Source of the DNA: Apoderus coryli
Taxonomy: Eukaryota; Arthropoda; Insecta; Coleoptera; Attelabidae
Direction: 5' to 3'
DNA length: 64,000 bases
Assembly: GCA_911728435.2 (NCBI GenBank)
Contig: OU452206.1
Span: forward strand, 9,578,297 to 9,642,296
The notes beneath the pieces are model-generated. The model was not told where the DNA came from. It saw nothing but the letters and a program-made list of their open reading frames with translations, and searched no databases. Numbering within the stretch: position 1 is the first letter of the stretch; each line of letters begins with the position of its first letter. A program made the translations under genes and the position numbers. Of this stretch, positions 1 to 10,554 are shown piece after piece.

Positions 1-112
1 AGTTTTTCGAGTGCTTCTGTGGCAATCTTTCGCAATGTTCTTCGTAGTTTTTTGCTAAACAGTCAATTATTATTTTAAAGAAGTAGTCCATTCTGAAGTG
101 GAGTGAATGTAT

Positions 113-188
113 TGAAGTAGGAAATAAAACGTCAGACTCCACGAAATCATATGATTTCGTGGAGTCTGACGTTTTATTTCCTACTTCA
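113..188. repeat. Perfect 76-bp palindrome
   Basis: The two 38-nt halves are exact reverse complements with no spacer, the centre falling between 150 and 151. The 13-bp sequence CAGTCAATTATTA occurs just outside at 60-72 and again at 187-199, overlapping the last bases of the right arm. This looks like a duplicated target or a foldback insertion. No ORF is involved. Such a palindrome can also be a cloning or assembly fold-back artefact, so read support matters. Confidence 0.9.
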
Positions 189-960
189 GTCAATTATTAG
201 TTTTTCCCTCATCTGTCCGTTATTAATCATCGATAAATTTTTAGTATATTGAATTTGGAATTGTTTATCTCTTTCTGTTTTATTTTTTTTATTGTTTTTT
301 TCTCTTCCACCTCTGTCAGAAATAATAATAATAAAGCCTTTATTGCAAAATAATTAAACATTTTACAATGGGCGAAGAACACTTCCTCATTAACCCTTTA
401 GTAAATCCATAGGCATTTGTTGTTTTCTTTTTGTTAACAATTGTAGGTTTAGTATATTTCCATTTTATTGTATTTACCTAATATTGGTTATTCATGAGTA
501 TTAGTAATTAAGGTTAATGTTGAGTAGCAGTTCCAATTCTTGAAACGTGCTAGACTTCGCCTTTTAAGAATTTAACGCAAATGTATGTAGTGGCTTTTAA
601 AACTTCGCCACTTTATAAATACTTATTAATTATGGTGTCATTACGCCAGGAAAACGACAGAGTGGTTAACCGTTTTGAATTTTGTTCCTATAAACACGAC
701 CATCTTGAAATGTCTCCGACGAGTCCTATAGAAGAGTTTTGGTCTCATTAGTAGTATATGATAATGGATGGAAAGCTCAAAATATAACGAACATATAGAA
801 ATAGTTTATCTTGGATATGACGAGTTTTATTCCATTAAACATAAGGAACAGCTAAGATGAAAAATATTGCAAATTGAGGGGTATATAGCAAGCCTCCATT
901 TAACATACCTAAATATAGATGAGCAATCATTTTTTTGTTTGCAGGGATTATTATTTACGT
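189..960. other. Non-coding, LINE 3' tail debris
   Basis: There is no supportable gene. At about 325-420 an AATAATAATAATAAAG run followed by a CCTTTATTGC segment resembles the reverse complement of the (TTA)n-ended LINE 3' tails seen elsewhere in this window, so a minus-strand LINE 3' end is likely. The rest is AT-rich sequence without recognisable structure. Confidence 0.4.
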
Positions 961-1114
961 AATAATTATTAGATGGATATATTATAATAAAACTTTATTG
1001 CAAACAAATGTTTTACAACAGTGTAAGTTAAAGTTAATACTTCCTCACTTAACCCTAACTAATTATTTAAACACTATAATTAATTACTTGTATCTAGGTA
1101 TATCAATTATAATT
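961..1114 (-). mobile_element. LINE 3'-end fragment (minus strand)
   Basis: The stretch starting ATAATAAAACTTTATTGC and continuing through CTTCCTCACTTAACCCTAAC resembles, with mismatches, the tail at 325-420 and the one at 44465-44697. Read on the minus strand these are LINE 3' ends with a (TTA)n terminus. No coding part is present. It abuts the TIR element that begins at 1115. Confidence 0.45.
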
Positions 1115-3518
1115 GGCCAACAAAATGAAAAAAAAAATTTGGTGCCAGAAATCTAACATCTGATTTTAGATGTTTTTAATGTGCTGATTCCAAAAATGCC
1201 ACCAGATTTTTTCTATCAGCTCTAGTTTTTGAGATACACGTTACAGGTTAAATGATATATTTTTTTCTGATAAAGGACAACAAATAAAGAGATAAATATG
1301 TACTTAATCGTCAAAATAGGAATTTCCCAGAATCTAATTAGCCAAATGGATACCTGGAATTGTCCCTGACCCAATGTTCCTATACTAGGAACTACTCAAT
1401 ACAATGCTCTTACTTACTTTTATACCTGTAATTGCCTATGACCCGATCCTTCTATACCTGCTTGGCTGTACTTGATTTAGTATATTACTGAGTTTTCCCA
1501 AGTAAAGTTGTGCTATCATTTTGTGTAAATTTTGGTCGTTTTGTAGTATCAAGACACTAAACTGAAACAATGGCATCCACAAGCAGACGTACCTGTGCAA
1601 ATCATCCCGATGTTTTTTGTTATGTGTGTGGTGAATACACTTTGAAAGAGAGCAGAAAAAGGATTTCTGACTTTGTGAAAAGAGCTTATCTTGCCTATTT
1701 TGGCGTTCATTTAGGAGATCAAGATAAATCTTGGGCCCCACATTTCATATGTAAAACATGTGTTGAACATTTGCGACAGTGGACAACTGGAAAGAGGAAG
1801 TGCCTAAAGTTTGGTGTACCAATGGTTTGGAGAGAACCGCGGAACCATCATGACGACTGCTATTTTTGTCTCGTTAATATTAAAGGCATAAATAGAAACA
1901 ATAGACACAAATGGACATATCCTGATCTAGATTCTGCAAGAAGGCCTGTAGTGCATTCGGAAGAAATACCCGTTCCATCATTCAGCAGTCTACCCAAACT
2001 GACAGAAGATGATACAGAAACATCAACGTCTGACGAAGTTAAAAGAATTCAATCAGAAAACGACAGCGATTTTGAAGCAGATTTAGCAACTCCGCAGTGT
2101 TTCAATCAAGAAGAACTAAACGATCTTATAAGAGACCTGAATCTCTCAAAGGAATCCGCTGAATTACTTGCATCCAGATTAAAAGAAAAAAATCTACTTT
2201 GTCGAGGTACTAATATTACATTTTATCGTAAAAGAGATAAGGATCTGCTGCCTTTTTTCACTCAGGAAAATGACTTGGTATTCTGTAACAATATAAAAGG
2301 GCTCTTAGAAAAAATGGGTTTGCCTGAATACACTCCAGATGATTGGCGCCTTTTTATTGACAGTTCAAAACGTAGTTTAAAATGTGTTCTTTTACATAAC
2401 GGTAACAAATATGGCTCAATTCCTATTGGTCATTCTACTACCATGAAGGAAGAATATGAAACAATAGCATTAGTTTTGAGAAAAATTAAATACGAAGAAC
2501 ATCAGTGGTCAATTTGTGTTGATTTAAAAATGATTAACTTCCTCCTTGGACAGCAGAGTGGTTATACAAAATATCCTTGTTTTTTGTGCCTTTGGGACAG
2601 CAGAGCTAAAAATGAGCACTGGGTTAACAAAAATTGGCCTTCAAGAGATGTCATGATTCAAGGAATACAAAACGTGATCAACGAACCTTTGGTTTCAAGA
2701 GAAAAAATCTTACTTCCGCCCTTGCATATCAAGCTAGGCCTAATGAAGCAATTTGTGAAGGCCTTAAATCGAGATGGAAATTGTTTTGGGTATTTGTCAC
2801 GTAAATTTCCTGGCATTAGCACGGAAAAACTAAAAGCTGGTATATTTGATGGTCCTCAAATAAGGCAACTTGTTAAAGATCCACAATTCACCACATCAAT
2901 GAACGAGACTGAATCTAACGCTTGGAGTTCATTTGTTCAAGTAGTACAAAATTTTCTTGGCAATCATAAAGCAGACAATTACGTAGAATTAGTGGAAACT
3001 ATGCTTTCAAATTTTAATATTCTCGGCTGTAACATGAGTATAAAAGTTCACTACCTCCACAGCCACCTAGATCGTTTTCCAGAAAACTTAGGTGATTGTA
3101 GTGAAGAACAGGGGGAAAGATTCCACCAGGATATTAAAACTATGGAAGATCGTTATCAAGGACGATGGGATAGCCACATGATGGCGGACTACTGCTGGAG
3201 CCTTCAGCGAGACTGCCCTAGTAAACTCCATTCTAGAAAATCGTATAAAAGAAAATTTTTATGTGATTAGTGACTAATGTAATTATGTAAATTAAGTTTT
3301 TGCAATAAATACTTAAATCCATGTGTCTTTGTTTTTTTTAACTGTCAATAGTAATATTATATATTATAACAGTTATAACGTAAATTATATACACAATTTT
3401 TTAAAAAATCTCAAAAACTAGATCTGATAGACAAAATCTGAGAACCTTTTTACATTCTGCATCCAAAAATTACTCAGGAACAGTTAAAAAATCGCAGGCA
3501 CCAAAATGTGTGTTGGCC
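1115..3518 (+). mobile_element. TIR element carrying the 566-aa ORF
   Basis: The ORF at 1570-3270 sits between inverted repeats. The left end (1115-1240) begins GGCCAACA with TTTGGTGCC shortly after. The right end (about 3400-3518), reverse-complemented, begins GGCCAACACACATTTTGGTG. About 85 nt further in, both arms share a block of roughly 33 nt containing CTATCAG, CTCTAGTTTTTGAGA on the left and GATCTAGTTTTTGAGA on the right. The middle of the arms has diverged. I could not identify a clean target duplication, so the outermost bases are uncertain. These features suggest a DNA transposon whose only gene is the 566-aa protein. I cannot assign the superfamily. Confidence 0.65.
1570..3270 (+). 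CDS. 566-aa zinc-finger, probably transposase-like protein
   Basis: This is an uninterrupted ORF starting at ATG 1570. The N-terminus is cysteine-rich: C9, C17-x2-C20, C61-x2-C64-x2-H67 and C97-x2-C100, resembling a zinc-binding module. An acidic linker covers about residues 130-175. The C-terminal two thirds contains acidic residues spaced as in an RNase H-like fold: D264 in FIDSSK, D318 in CVDLK, then a CFLC pair (C337, C340), H386 in PLHIKLG and E516 in SEEQGERFHQD. Reading these as a DDE triad with a CxxC insertion is my inference. I recall near-identical proteins as highly repeated 'uncharacterized' entries in arthropod and cnidarian genomes, which fits a mobile origin. An AATAAA signal lies about 33 bp downstream (near 3305). 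The intact frame suggests recent activity or selection. Function is unproven. Confidence 0.8.
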   Translation: MASTSRRTCANHPDVFCYVCGEYTLKESRKRISDFVKRAYLAYFGVHLGDQDKSWAPHFICKTCVEHLRQWTTGKRKCLKFGVPMVWREPRNHHDDCYFCLVNIKGINRNNRHKWTYPDLDSARRPVVHSEEIPVPSFSSLPKLTEDDTETSTSDEVKRIQSENDSDFEADLATPQCFNQEELNDLIRDLNLSKESAELLASRLKEKNLLCRGTNITFYRKRDKDLLPFFTQENDLVFCNNIKGLLEKMGLPEYTPDDWRLFIDSSKRSLKCVLLHNGNKYGSIPIGHSTTMKEEYETIALVLRKIKYEEHQWSICVDLKMINFLLGQQSGYTKYPCFLCLWDSRAKNEHWVNKNWPSRDVMIQGIQNVINEPLVSREKILLPPLHIKLGLMKQFVKALNRDGNCFGYLSRKFPGISTEKLKAGIFDGPQIRQLVKDPQFTTSMNETESNAWSSFVQVVQNFLGNHKADNYVELVETMLSNFNILGCNMSIKVHYLHSHLDRFPENLGDCSEEQGERFHQDIKTMEDRYQGRWDSHMMADYCWSLQRDCPSKLHSRKSYKRKFLCD

Positions 3519-3599
3519 TGTGTTATTTATTGTAGGTGTGTTATAGAATTTTATAGACATATACAAAATGAATGAATAACTACTTTTATCTCTTTCTCA

Positions 3600-3940
3600 A
3601 TTAAATAATAATAATAATAAATGAGGAAGAAAAGAAGTTTATGAAGGCACTTCTTAATCATTAGATAAAACCATAAGCAATTATCGTTTTAATTCACATA
3701 ATAACTGGATTCCATTTACAATTATCGTACTTTTGTTGTGTGGTTATGTAGTAAGTAGGTATATGTAAGATTTCGTCGACATAACATCTAACACCGATGT
3801 GCATAACCGATTGTTTATGTGAAATTCTGTATTAGTTAATTCGGAGTTTAATTGCAAATAAATGCGGTAAGATCTGATTTTAAACGTGCCCCACTTAAGA
3901 AGTATTAGACTTAATTTGATGTTATTGCCAATAATGAAAA
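3600..3940. other. Non-coding AT-rich sequence with (AAT)n
   Basis: There is an (AAT)n microsatellite at about 3603-3620 followed by sequence weakly resembling the LINE tail near 350 in inverted orientation. Nothing else is recognised. Confidence 0.3.
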
Positions 3941-4414
3941 TAACATGGGAAATCGCTAAGGTCCAATCTGACCAATTTTGGTTCCTTCCAAGGTCACGCG
4001 CGCTTGGCCTCACGAGGTTATAACCGATGTAAATGACATAAACGACGTAAATGACATAAAGATTTAATTAACATAAAGGATTTAATATCCTGTATAATTT
4101 TGATAAGTATTGGTTATGATTATTATTGTCAGATTGCGATTAAAATAGTACTGTCGTATGAAAGTATAAACTTTTATTATTCTTTTATGAGCCGTAAATA
4201 TAAAATACAGTCCACTATAAGTCGAACCAGCACATAAGCCAAATATTATCCTGTTCATTTTCGTTTATGTCATTTACGTCATTTACATTGTTTATGTCAG
4301 TTACATCGTTTATGTCATTTACATCTTTTATAACCGCGCGAGGCCTTGAAGCGCGCGTGACCTGGAAAGGAACCAAAATTGGCCAGAAGGGGCCTTAGTG
4401 ATTTCATACGTTAT
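3940..4414. mobile_element. Foldback element with short sub-repeats
   Basis: The left arm (3940-4076) and right arm (4257-4414) are inverted copies. Both contain CCAATTTTGGTTCCTT, then GGTCACGCGCGCTT, then a series of GTAAATGACATAAACG-type sub-repeats pointing toward the centre. About 180 bp separates the arms. No ORF is present. Inverted arms made of tandem short repeats are typical of foldback elements. The family assignment is inference. Confidence 0.65.
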
Positions 4415-4490
4415 TTTCCATAAGAAATGAGGCCGAACCGCCATAGCTTATCTACTAACGATAGCCAGGTATTTCAGAAAGTCTCAAATA

Positions 4491-4690
4491 GGGTATACTA
4501 TATACCTGATCTAAATCGGGGTCTGGCTATCAACTACTGACCGATCACCACTGATGAGTCGTGGAAAGTTGAGCAGACAAACTATGTTTTGTTAAACAAG
4601 CCTGAACCAATATAGGCGCTTCGCTAGGGAATTTAAGCGCATCTATGTGTGGTGTGGTAATTGTCGCCAAAGACATCTATTTTATAAAGC
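4491..4690 (+). pseudogene. Decayed hammerhead-ribozyme retroelement copy
   Basis: The segment AACTACTGACCGATCACCA then CTGATGAG TCGTGG (4545-4564) matches the 5' half of the hammerhead at 52486-52560 exactly. The stem II return strand, GAAA and cleavage site are deleted. Sequence resumes with GCAGACAAACT and TTTTGTTAAACAAGCC, and later CATCTATGTGTGG and GTCGCCAAA, in the order seen in the intact unit. It therefore cannot self-cleave but shows the family is dispersed in this genome. Confidence 0.7.
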
Positions 4691-5750
4691 ACATACACGT
4701 AGAATTTATTTCAGATTGATTATACCTTTGTTTATTATCAGTCGTATTTCAGGAAACATTAATTATTGTGTTTTATGTACCTAGGTATAAAACATCGCTT
4801 ATATTTATATAATTTATAAGTTAAGTAAAATGTTGGTTCTCTCTAACCCTCCGTCAGTGGTATTTAATATTTCATTTTATTTTATCGTGTTATTATTTTT
4901 CTCCATATAAACTTTAAACCATAAATTAATGTATACAATTTGCAACCTGAGGTAAACTCAGTTATACCATAAAACAGTAAATTTGTCTGAAGCAGGCTGG
5001 CATACTCGTATATTTATATTTAACTATCATCCATAATGTACATTATTCTTGTAATACATTATTTTGATCTATCTCTTCTCTGTGCACGGCACTTGACACT
5101 TGACATCATTGCCAGTGCTTGTGTCCTTTGTTACACCAATAGTCTATGTATCATATATGTTGTTATGTAGATGAAGCTTGCATCAAAGCGTTTTCAACAA
5201 TAATTCAGCAACAATCGGCAACACTGCCACCACGGCATATACCCAATATACAACGAAATACAACCAGCTGACGGCCGGCTATCACCCTTCATATAAACAT
5301 AGTTGGCAGCGTTTAATTGCACCAAGACTTGAGACCTACCAAAAGAATCTTGCCCAAACAGCATAAGAAGCACGCTTCACCACATTAAATTGCCACAAGC
5401 CGTCACTGCCCTCAGTAACGTCCCCCTGTTATTTTAAATATAATAATAATGGTGATGGTTCCTGAATTCCACGTGAAGCTTTCTAAAATCCATTGACTAA
5501 TGTGAAATTGATTGAATTGATGAAGTCAGGTCGCAAAAAGTTGTTTAATAAACCAATTACATCATAACCAGTTGCTGAACGATTTGAAATAAAACTGCAC
5601 CAAAGGCTTGAAAAAATGACTGCAGTACAAAACCATCAAAGGAAGAACGAGGAATTAATAATAAAGCCATAATGAATCACCAACAAATAGAAAAGTTGAG
5701 CCATTTGCCTATTGTAAAAATTTATTTAATTTTGTTCCTTGGTTGGTTTC
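4691..5750. other. No gene recognised
   Basis: AT-rich sequence. A 62-codon open frame at 5178-5366 has no recognisable motif and low-complexity composition rich in T, N and Q. I do not call it a gene. Confidence 0.3.
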
Positions 5751-6413
5751 AGGATCTTTTCAATCATCCTCAGGATAATTAAAATTGATGTTTTCATTTG
5801 TCTAATATAAGGACATTTAATTCTAAATAGATTTTGTTGGGTGTATTATACCTGTGTAAGTATATAAAGGAAAATTCCATTTATATGTATAAGCCCTTAA
5901 GTTTAGAATATCATTGTCCTTAAGATGATCTAATAAAGGACCGAAACGTTGGAAAAGAAGAAAAATTGTTTTCTCTCATCCTAACCTAAAACTAAAAACT
6001 AGCCAAAGAACAAAATTCGAAAATTAGAAAAAGGTCACAAGCTCATAAGTAAAAATTGATGGGCTCTATTTATTGAGACATCTCATGAAGATAATATTTG
6101 CTATTATCTAATTTCCAACCATTACAGTAGTTGATATGAGTAGGTAAGCGTTTTATAAACGAAAATGATGCTGTTGCAGCATTGGTAAATTTTTTGTTTG
6201 AGGTGACTAGAGAATGCCAATATCTGGTTTGAATTTCTATGAGTTAGTTTCACACAATCAATCCTCTACAATTAAAATTAATTAATATATTTAATTAAAT
6301 TTTAATCATTGGATTTAACGATTTTCTGCTTTTTAGAGCAAATTCGTTGATTATGATGAAGAGTGACCTTCCCGTACACCTATGTTGTATTGACGATCAT
6401 AGAATATTATAGC

Positions 6414-7262
6414 ATAGGTATAGTCTTTCTAATCTTAATTTAAAATATATACATTTAACGATTCTACCGGGCTATCCGTTCCCATGCCTCTTTACATTAG
6501 AAATGGGCATCGAATGCAGCGTTTTTTTGATACATTTTTCCCTCGTAAGACCTATAATAAATCATGCTTGCCAAAGGATACCGACAGTAATAAAAATAAC
6601 TACAGTGACTGGAAAAAGTTGTGTTAATGGTTAGAGTTTGCAAATAAATATAATATGAATGAAACAAATAATTTTTGGCAACGTGTTATTTTCTCAGATT
6701 AATCTAGATATAATCGGATGGACATCATATGGTATGGCGAAGACTTAAGGCGGAATATAAACAAGTAAATTTGTGTCCGACAGTAAAACACGGTGGCAGA
6801 ATATTGTAACCATGATTTGTTCAATAGTTTTTCTTAGATTAGATTAATAAAAGAAGATCTATCACATTACATAATAATTTTTAATAATACCTCAAGTGGA
6901 TGAAACTTTTTGCAGTCACTGTATCAGACACCGCCATTATTAGGTTTCAATGTAGTTATGCAGTATACCAGTGACACGAGCGGAACACGTTTGTTTTCGT
7001 TTTGAGGGGAATTATTTTGTGACAAGTGTAAGTATATAATATAATATTTTTTTTTTAATATTTTTAAAACGGCAAAACAGTTATACATTTATCATTAATT
7101 GTTAATCCATAAAGAATTTTTAAAATATTGTAGGGCATGTATTGTTATGAAAAGTTAAAAGGGTGCGCTTATGGAGGGTTGAGGTCGGTATTGACATTAC
7201 AAAGGGATATCGAGTTGTGGTTTTTTATATAATTTTAAATTAAGATTAGAAAGACTAGGTAC
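6414..7262. mobile_element. TIR repeat (family L), copy 1
   Basis: The ends are inverted copies: TAGTCTTTCTAATCTTAATT at 6421-6440 and its reverse complement at about 7236-7255. A second copy with matching blocks lies at about 32944-34186. Shared landmarks are CGATTCTACCGG, the embedded Tc1 MITE, and AAAAGGGTGCGC followed by GTCGGTATTGACATTACAAA. No coding capacity beyond the embedded Tc1 scrap is visible. Confidence 0.65.
6603..6921 (+). mobile_element. Tc1-derived MITE nested in family L
   Basis: This 319-bp element has ends CAGTGACTGGAAAAAGT and ACTTTTTGCAGTCACTG, flanked by TA on both sides as expected for Tc1/mariner. Inside, translation gives NNFWQRVIFSD and a stop-ridden continuation including NTVAEYCNHD, recognisable as the catalytic-region start of a Tc1 transposase. 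It is an internally deleted derivative that cannot encode transposase. A sister copy at the same relative position lies at 33133-33457. Confidence 0.75.
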
Positions 7263-7399
7263 ATGCGTTGTTTGACAACTAGGTCTTTAGCGTTATTGAA
7301 CAACACGAATTAAGCGAAATGTTATTGTTGTTTTTGAGTATAATGATAGATGGTGATGATAGAAGACGACAAAAGAATGTTAGTTCTTCATGTAAAAGT

Positions 7400-8223
7400 T
7401 TTGCCTAGCGAGCCTCGTTACGGAGTTAATGGCCTTGAGGGCATGTAACATAGCCAAAACGGTAGTACACGACATTCTGTAGGAACATTTGCTTCAGCCT
7501 TCCATGTGCACAAAGTTTGCGCTATATCTGAAGTTGACTACGCTCTAGGTCAAGAATTTTCCAGGGGTTTTGAGGAACTACAAATAACCAACCCTAATTA
7601 ATCAATGAGGTCCTATTTAGTGATGAGGCTGGCTTTACTCGTAAAGGTGCTATTAATTGGCATAATATGCATATTTGGAGTGTTGAAAATTCACATGCAA
7701 ATATTCAAACAAAACATCAACAAATATTTATAATTAATGTACGGATAGGACAGATAGGGAACGTATGTATTGGACCTTATACTATTGATGGCACTTCAAA
7801 TTCAGGAAAGATCTCACTTTTTTACAAGAGGAACTTAGGTAACTCACAATTAGAAGAAGTTCCTTTGTATATTCGTTATGGCTAATGGACGATGGAGCAC
7901 CTCCCCATTTCGGAAGAAACGTAAGGACTTATCTCAATAATACATTTGCTAACCAATGGACAGGCCGAGGTAGTGCTTTTACGTGGCCGTCTCGATCACC
8001 TGAGCTTAGTCCTCTGGACTTTTTTCTTCTTACGAGTTTAATTTACAAACCACCAATCAATACCAAAGAAGAATTGCTAAATCGCATACTTACATGTGCA
8101 GATGCCCATAAAAACGATCACCATATGCTATCTCGAGTAAAACGTAAATGCTTACAAAATTTTCAACAATTTATTCAAGTTCAAGACGCACATATTAGGT
8201 CATTCAAAAAGGCCATAGATTGA
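7400..8223 (+). pseudogene. Mariner-like (IS630) transposase relic
   Basis: Frame-broken coding sequence of an IS630-superfamily transposase. VLFSDEAGFTRKGAINWHN (about 7612-7668) carries the first catalytic Asp. INVRIGQIGNVCIGPYTIDG follows. After a break, a 112-codon frame (7885-8223) begins MDDGAPPHFGRNVRTYLNN with the second Asp and continues WPSRSPELSPLDFFL. The third catalytic position, normally D in SPDL, reads E here. The C-terminus (KRKCLQNFQQFIQVQDAHI) is complete to a stop. The helix-turn-helix N-terminus has decayed. The element is inactive. Confidence 0.8.
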
Positions 8224-8339
8224 CACATAGATGGCGTTACTAGAATTTTTTCCATATGATTTTTATTTAGTATTAACCTTCAATCGATACGTGAATAAAT
8301 TTGACAGCAATCTGACTATTGATTGTTATTGAAAAAAAT

Positions 8340-9150
8340 TGAAAAAAATTAGTTTCGAGTTCTGGAAACCAAACAATGGCTTGATAAACATTATACGAAC
8401 TGTGCTCGATCGAGACAAATGCTAGAGAAGTGGATTGCTGAATTTAAATGTGGTCGTACCAGCACAAATGATGCAGAGTGCAGTGGACGCCCAAATGAGG
8501 CTGTTATTCCAGACAGAAAACGTTCAAAAAAATTCACAAAATGGTTATGAACGATGCAAATTGAAGATGCACGAGCTAGCTGACATTGTAAAGATCAGAT
8601 GGTAGTGTTTTTACCATTTTCCACGAACATTTGGGTACCTATGCGAAAGCTCTGTGCAAAGTGGGTGGCGCATGAGCTCACAGTCGACTAAAAACAACAA
8701 CGAATTGATGAGTGTTTGGCGCTGTTAAACCGCAATAAAATGGAATTATATCGTCGATATGTGACAACGGATGAAACATGGCTTCGTTGTTACACACCAG
8801 AATCCACAAGACCAAAGTCCAAAGCGAGCAAAGACGCAACAGTCGGCCGGTAAGGTGATGGCGGCTGTATTTTGGGATGCGAACGGAATAATATGTCAAA
8901 AATCGATGAAAACTATGGCAAAGTTGAAAGAATTGGACTTACCCACCCAGTAATTTTTCCTGTTTTCAGATCTCAAGAGAATGCGTGCTCCACCAAGCAA
9001 AATTGATGAAATAATCGCTGAACCTGAGGCCTATTTTGACGAAAAAGAGAAATTGTACTATAAAAGTGGTATCGAAAAGTTGAAAATTCGCTATACTCGT
9101 TGTATTGCCCTTGAAGGCAACTATGTTGAATAATAAAATCGAGTTTTGTC
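8340..9150 (+). pseudogene. Mariner transposase relic with internal deletion
   Basis: Fragments in shifting frames read WIAEFKCGRTSTNDAECSGRP (about 8430-8495), NRNKMELYRRYVTTDETWL (about 8727-8783), RAKTQQSAGKVMAAVFWDANG (8838-8890), KSMKTMAKLKELDL and finally GIEKLKIRYTRCIALEGNY VE near 9068-9130. These match the order of a classical mariner transposase. The block containing the second catalytic Asp (normally between FWDANG and KSMKTMAK) is missing. The remaining sequence has several stops and frameshifts, so it is dead. Confidence 0.85.
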
Positions 9151-10550
9151 AGAATTTTGTTTTTTTCTTACTTATCTTACTGACTTATTGAATGACCTGT
9201 TATTGAACACCTATCATAAGACTTTTACTTTTTAAGACAATAAAATAATTCAGTCTCCCAAGTTTTTATTAAAAGTTTCTGCAAAACGGTACAAAATATC
9301 GATTAAGATGTAGAATAACTTTTTTATAGCAAATTGATAAAGGAAACAAACAATGAAAGCGAATTGTCACATTCGTTACCTAGTTAAAAATTACGAACAT
9401 ATAACATAGTTATAGATATGATTTGATGTTCTCTAAAGGATATTTTGCGCTGTTTGTGTTTACATTCGCAAAAAATGCTAAATCTACTTAGTACTTAAGT
9501 ATAAAAGTACTTACCTCGACTATACAAAATATATGGGTACAAAAAATCAAAAGTTAATATATTGTTTCTCAGTAAACCAACATCCAAAAACAATAGAAAA
9601 ATAAAAAATTAGCACATAAATTAGTTAATAATAAAAAAATATCATGAAGCACTGCCACATAAGAATAAAGAAACTGTTTCACACACACTCAAAAAACTCA
9701 AACAACAAGAAATATCACTTTTCACGATTCAAAACAAAAGGCGACAATGCTCAACCAACTCGGCAGCACCGACTACTACTATCTGACTTAACTTGAAGTT
9801 CAAATCGATAGCTCCGCCTATTGGCACACACTTTCGACAGTGAAAAGCAGAGGGGTGGGATTGAATTTTACCTCCTTTTTAACATCGTTTCGTTATCAAA
9901 TTACCATAAATTAGTCCAGTGGATTATAAGTTATATCGCAAAAGGAATGAAACAGAAAAACAAAAACAAATCCGATAGTATATAAGTGTTTTGCATAATA
10001 GGTATAGGTAGGTTTGGTTGAAAATCCATTTTTGTGATTTTGATTATGATGATGGGATCTTGATTATGATGGCAGCCATCAGTTGACTGTTGGTCATTTT
10101 TATAACGATGATGCATTTCAATAAATTATAAAGGCGTTTTTCTTAAAAGTTTTGCATGCAACTACTTGCAGGTATAATAAATTATATCTGTTGTTGAAGT
10201 AATCTTAAATTATGTTAATATGAAATACCTAGACTAAATAATAAATTGTGATAAAACTTAGACTTTAGCAGTACTGATGACTTCTTCTATAGTAGGCATT
10301 AGAGTAGGTAGTTTATGTGTATCACAAGTGGCCAATAGACTCAGTTGCAGTCCTCGAGGCAATAGTTCAACCTTAAAAATATGTGTCATGGCTCGTAATA
10401 TTTTTTTTTTATAATAACATAGGCTGAGATCGACTCGAATATATCGATACTTTTCTTCATCCAAAGTTTGCTTTGATTCAACAAATCTATTTTTCCCCTA
10501 ATGGTGGACTTAATATTCAAAAATGTCACATCTGGTCAACAGCCCGACCC
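9151..10550. other. No gene recognised
   Basis: AT-rich sequence. Several antisense open frames (for example at 10258-10464 and 9931-10116) lack any family signature. The A-rich stretch near 9600-9790 is unexplained. Confidence 0.3.
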
Positions 10551-10554
10551 TTCG

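Noticed and set aside
5178..5366. 62-codon ORF
   Set aside because: Low-complexity composition, no motif and no supporting neighbours.
5745..5965. Hammerhead-like words (CCTGAGGATGATTGAAAAG on minus; GATGATCTAATAAAGGACCG then AAACG on plus)
   Set aside because: The conserved CTGATGA core is interrupted or altered in both, and no cleavage triplet with a matching stem I was found. Possibly decayed relatives, but not supportable as ribozymes.
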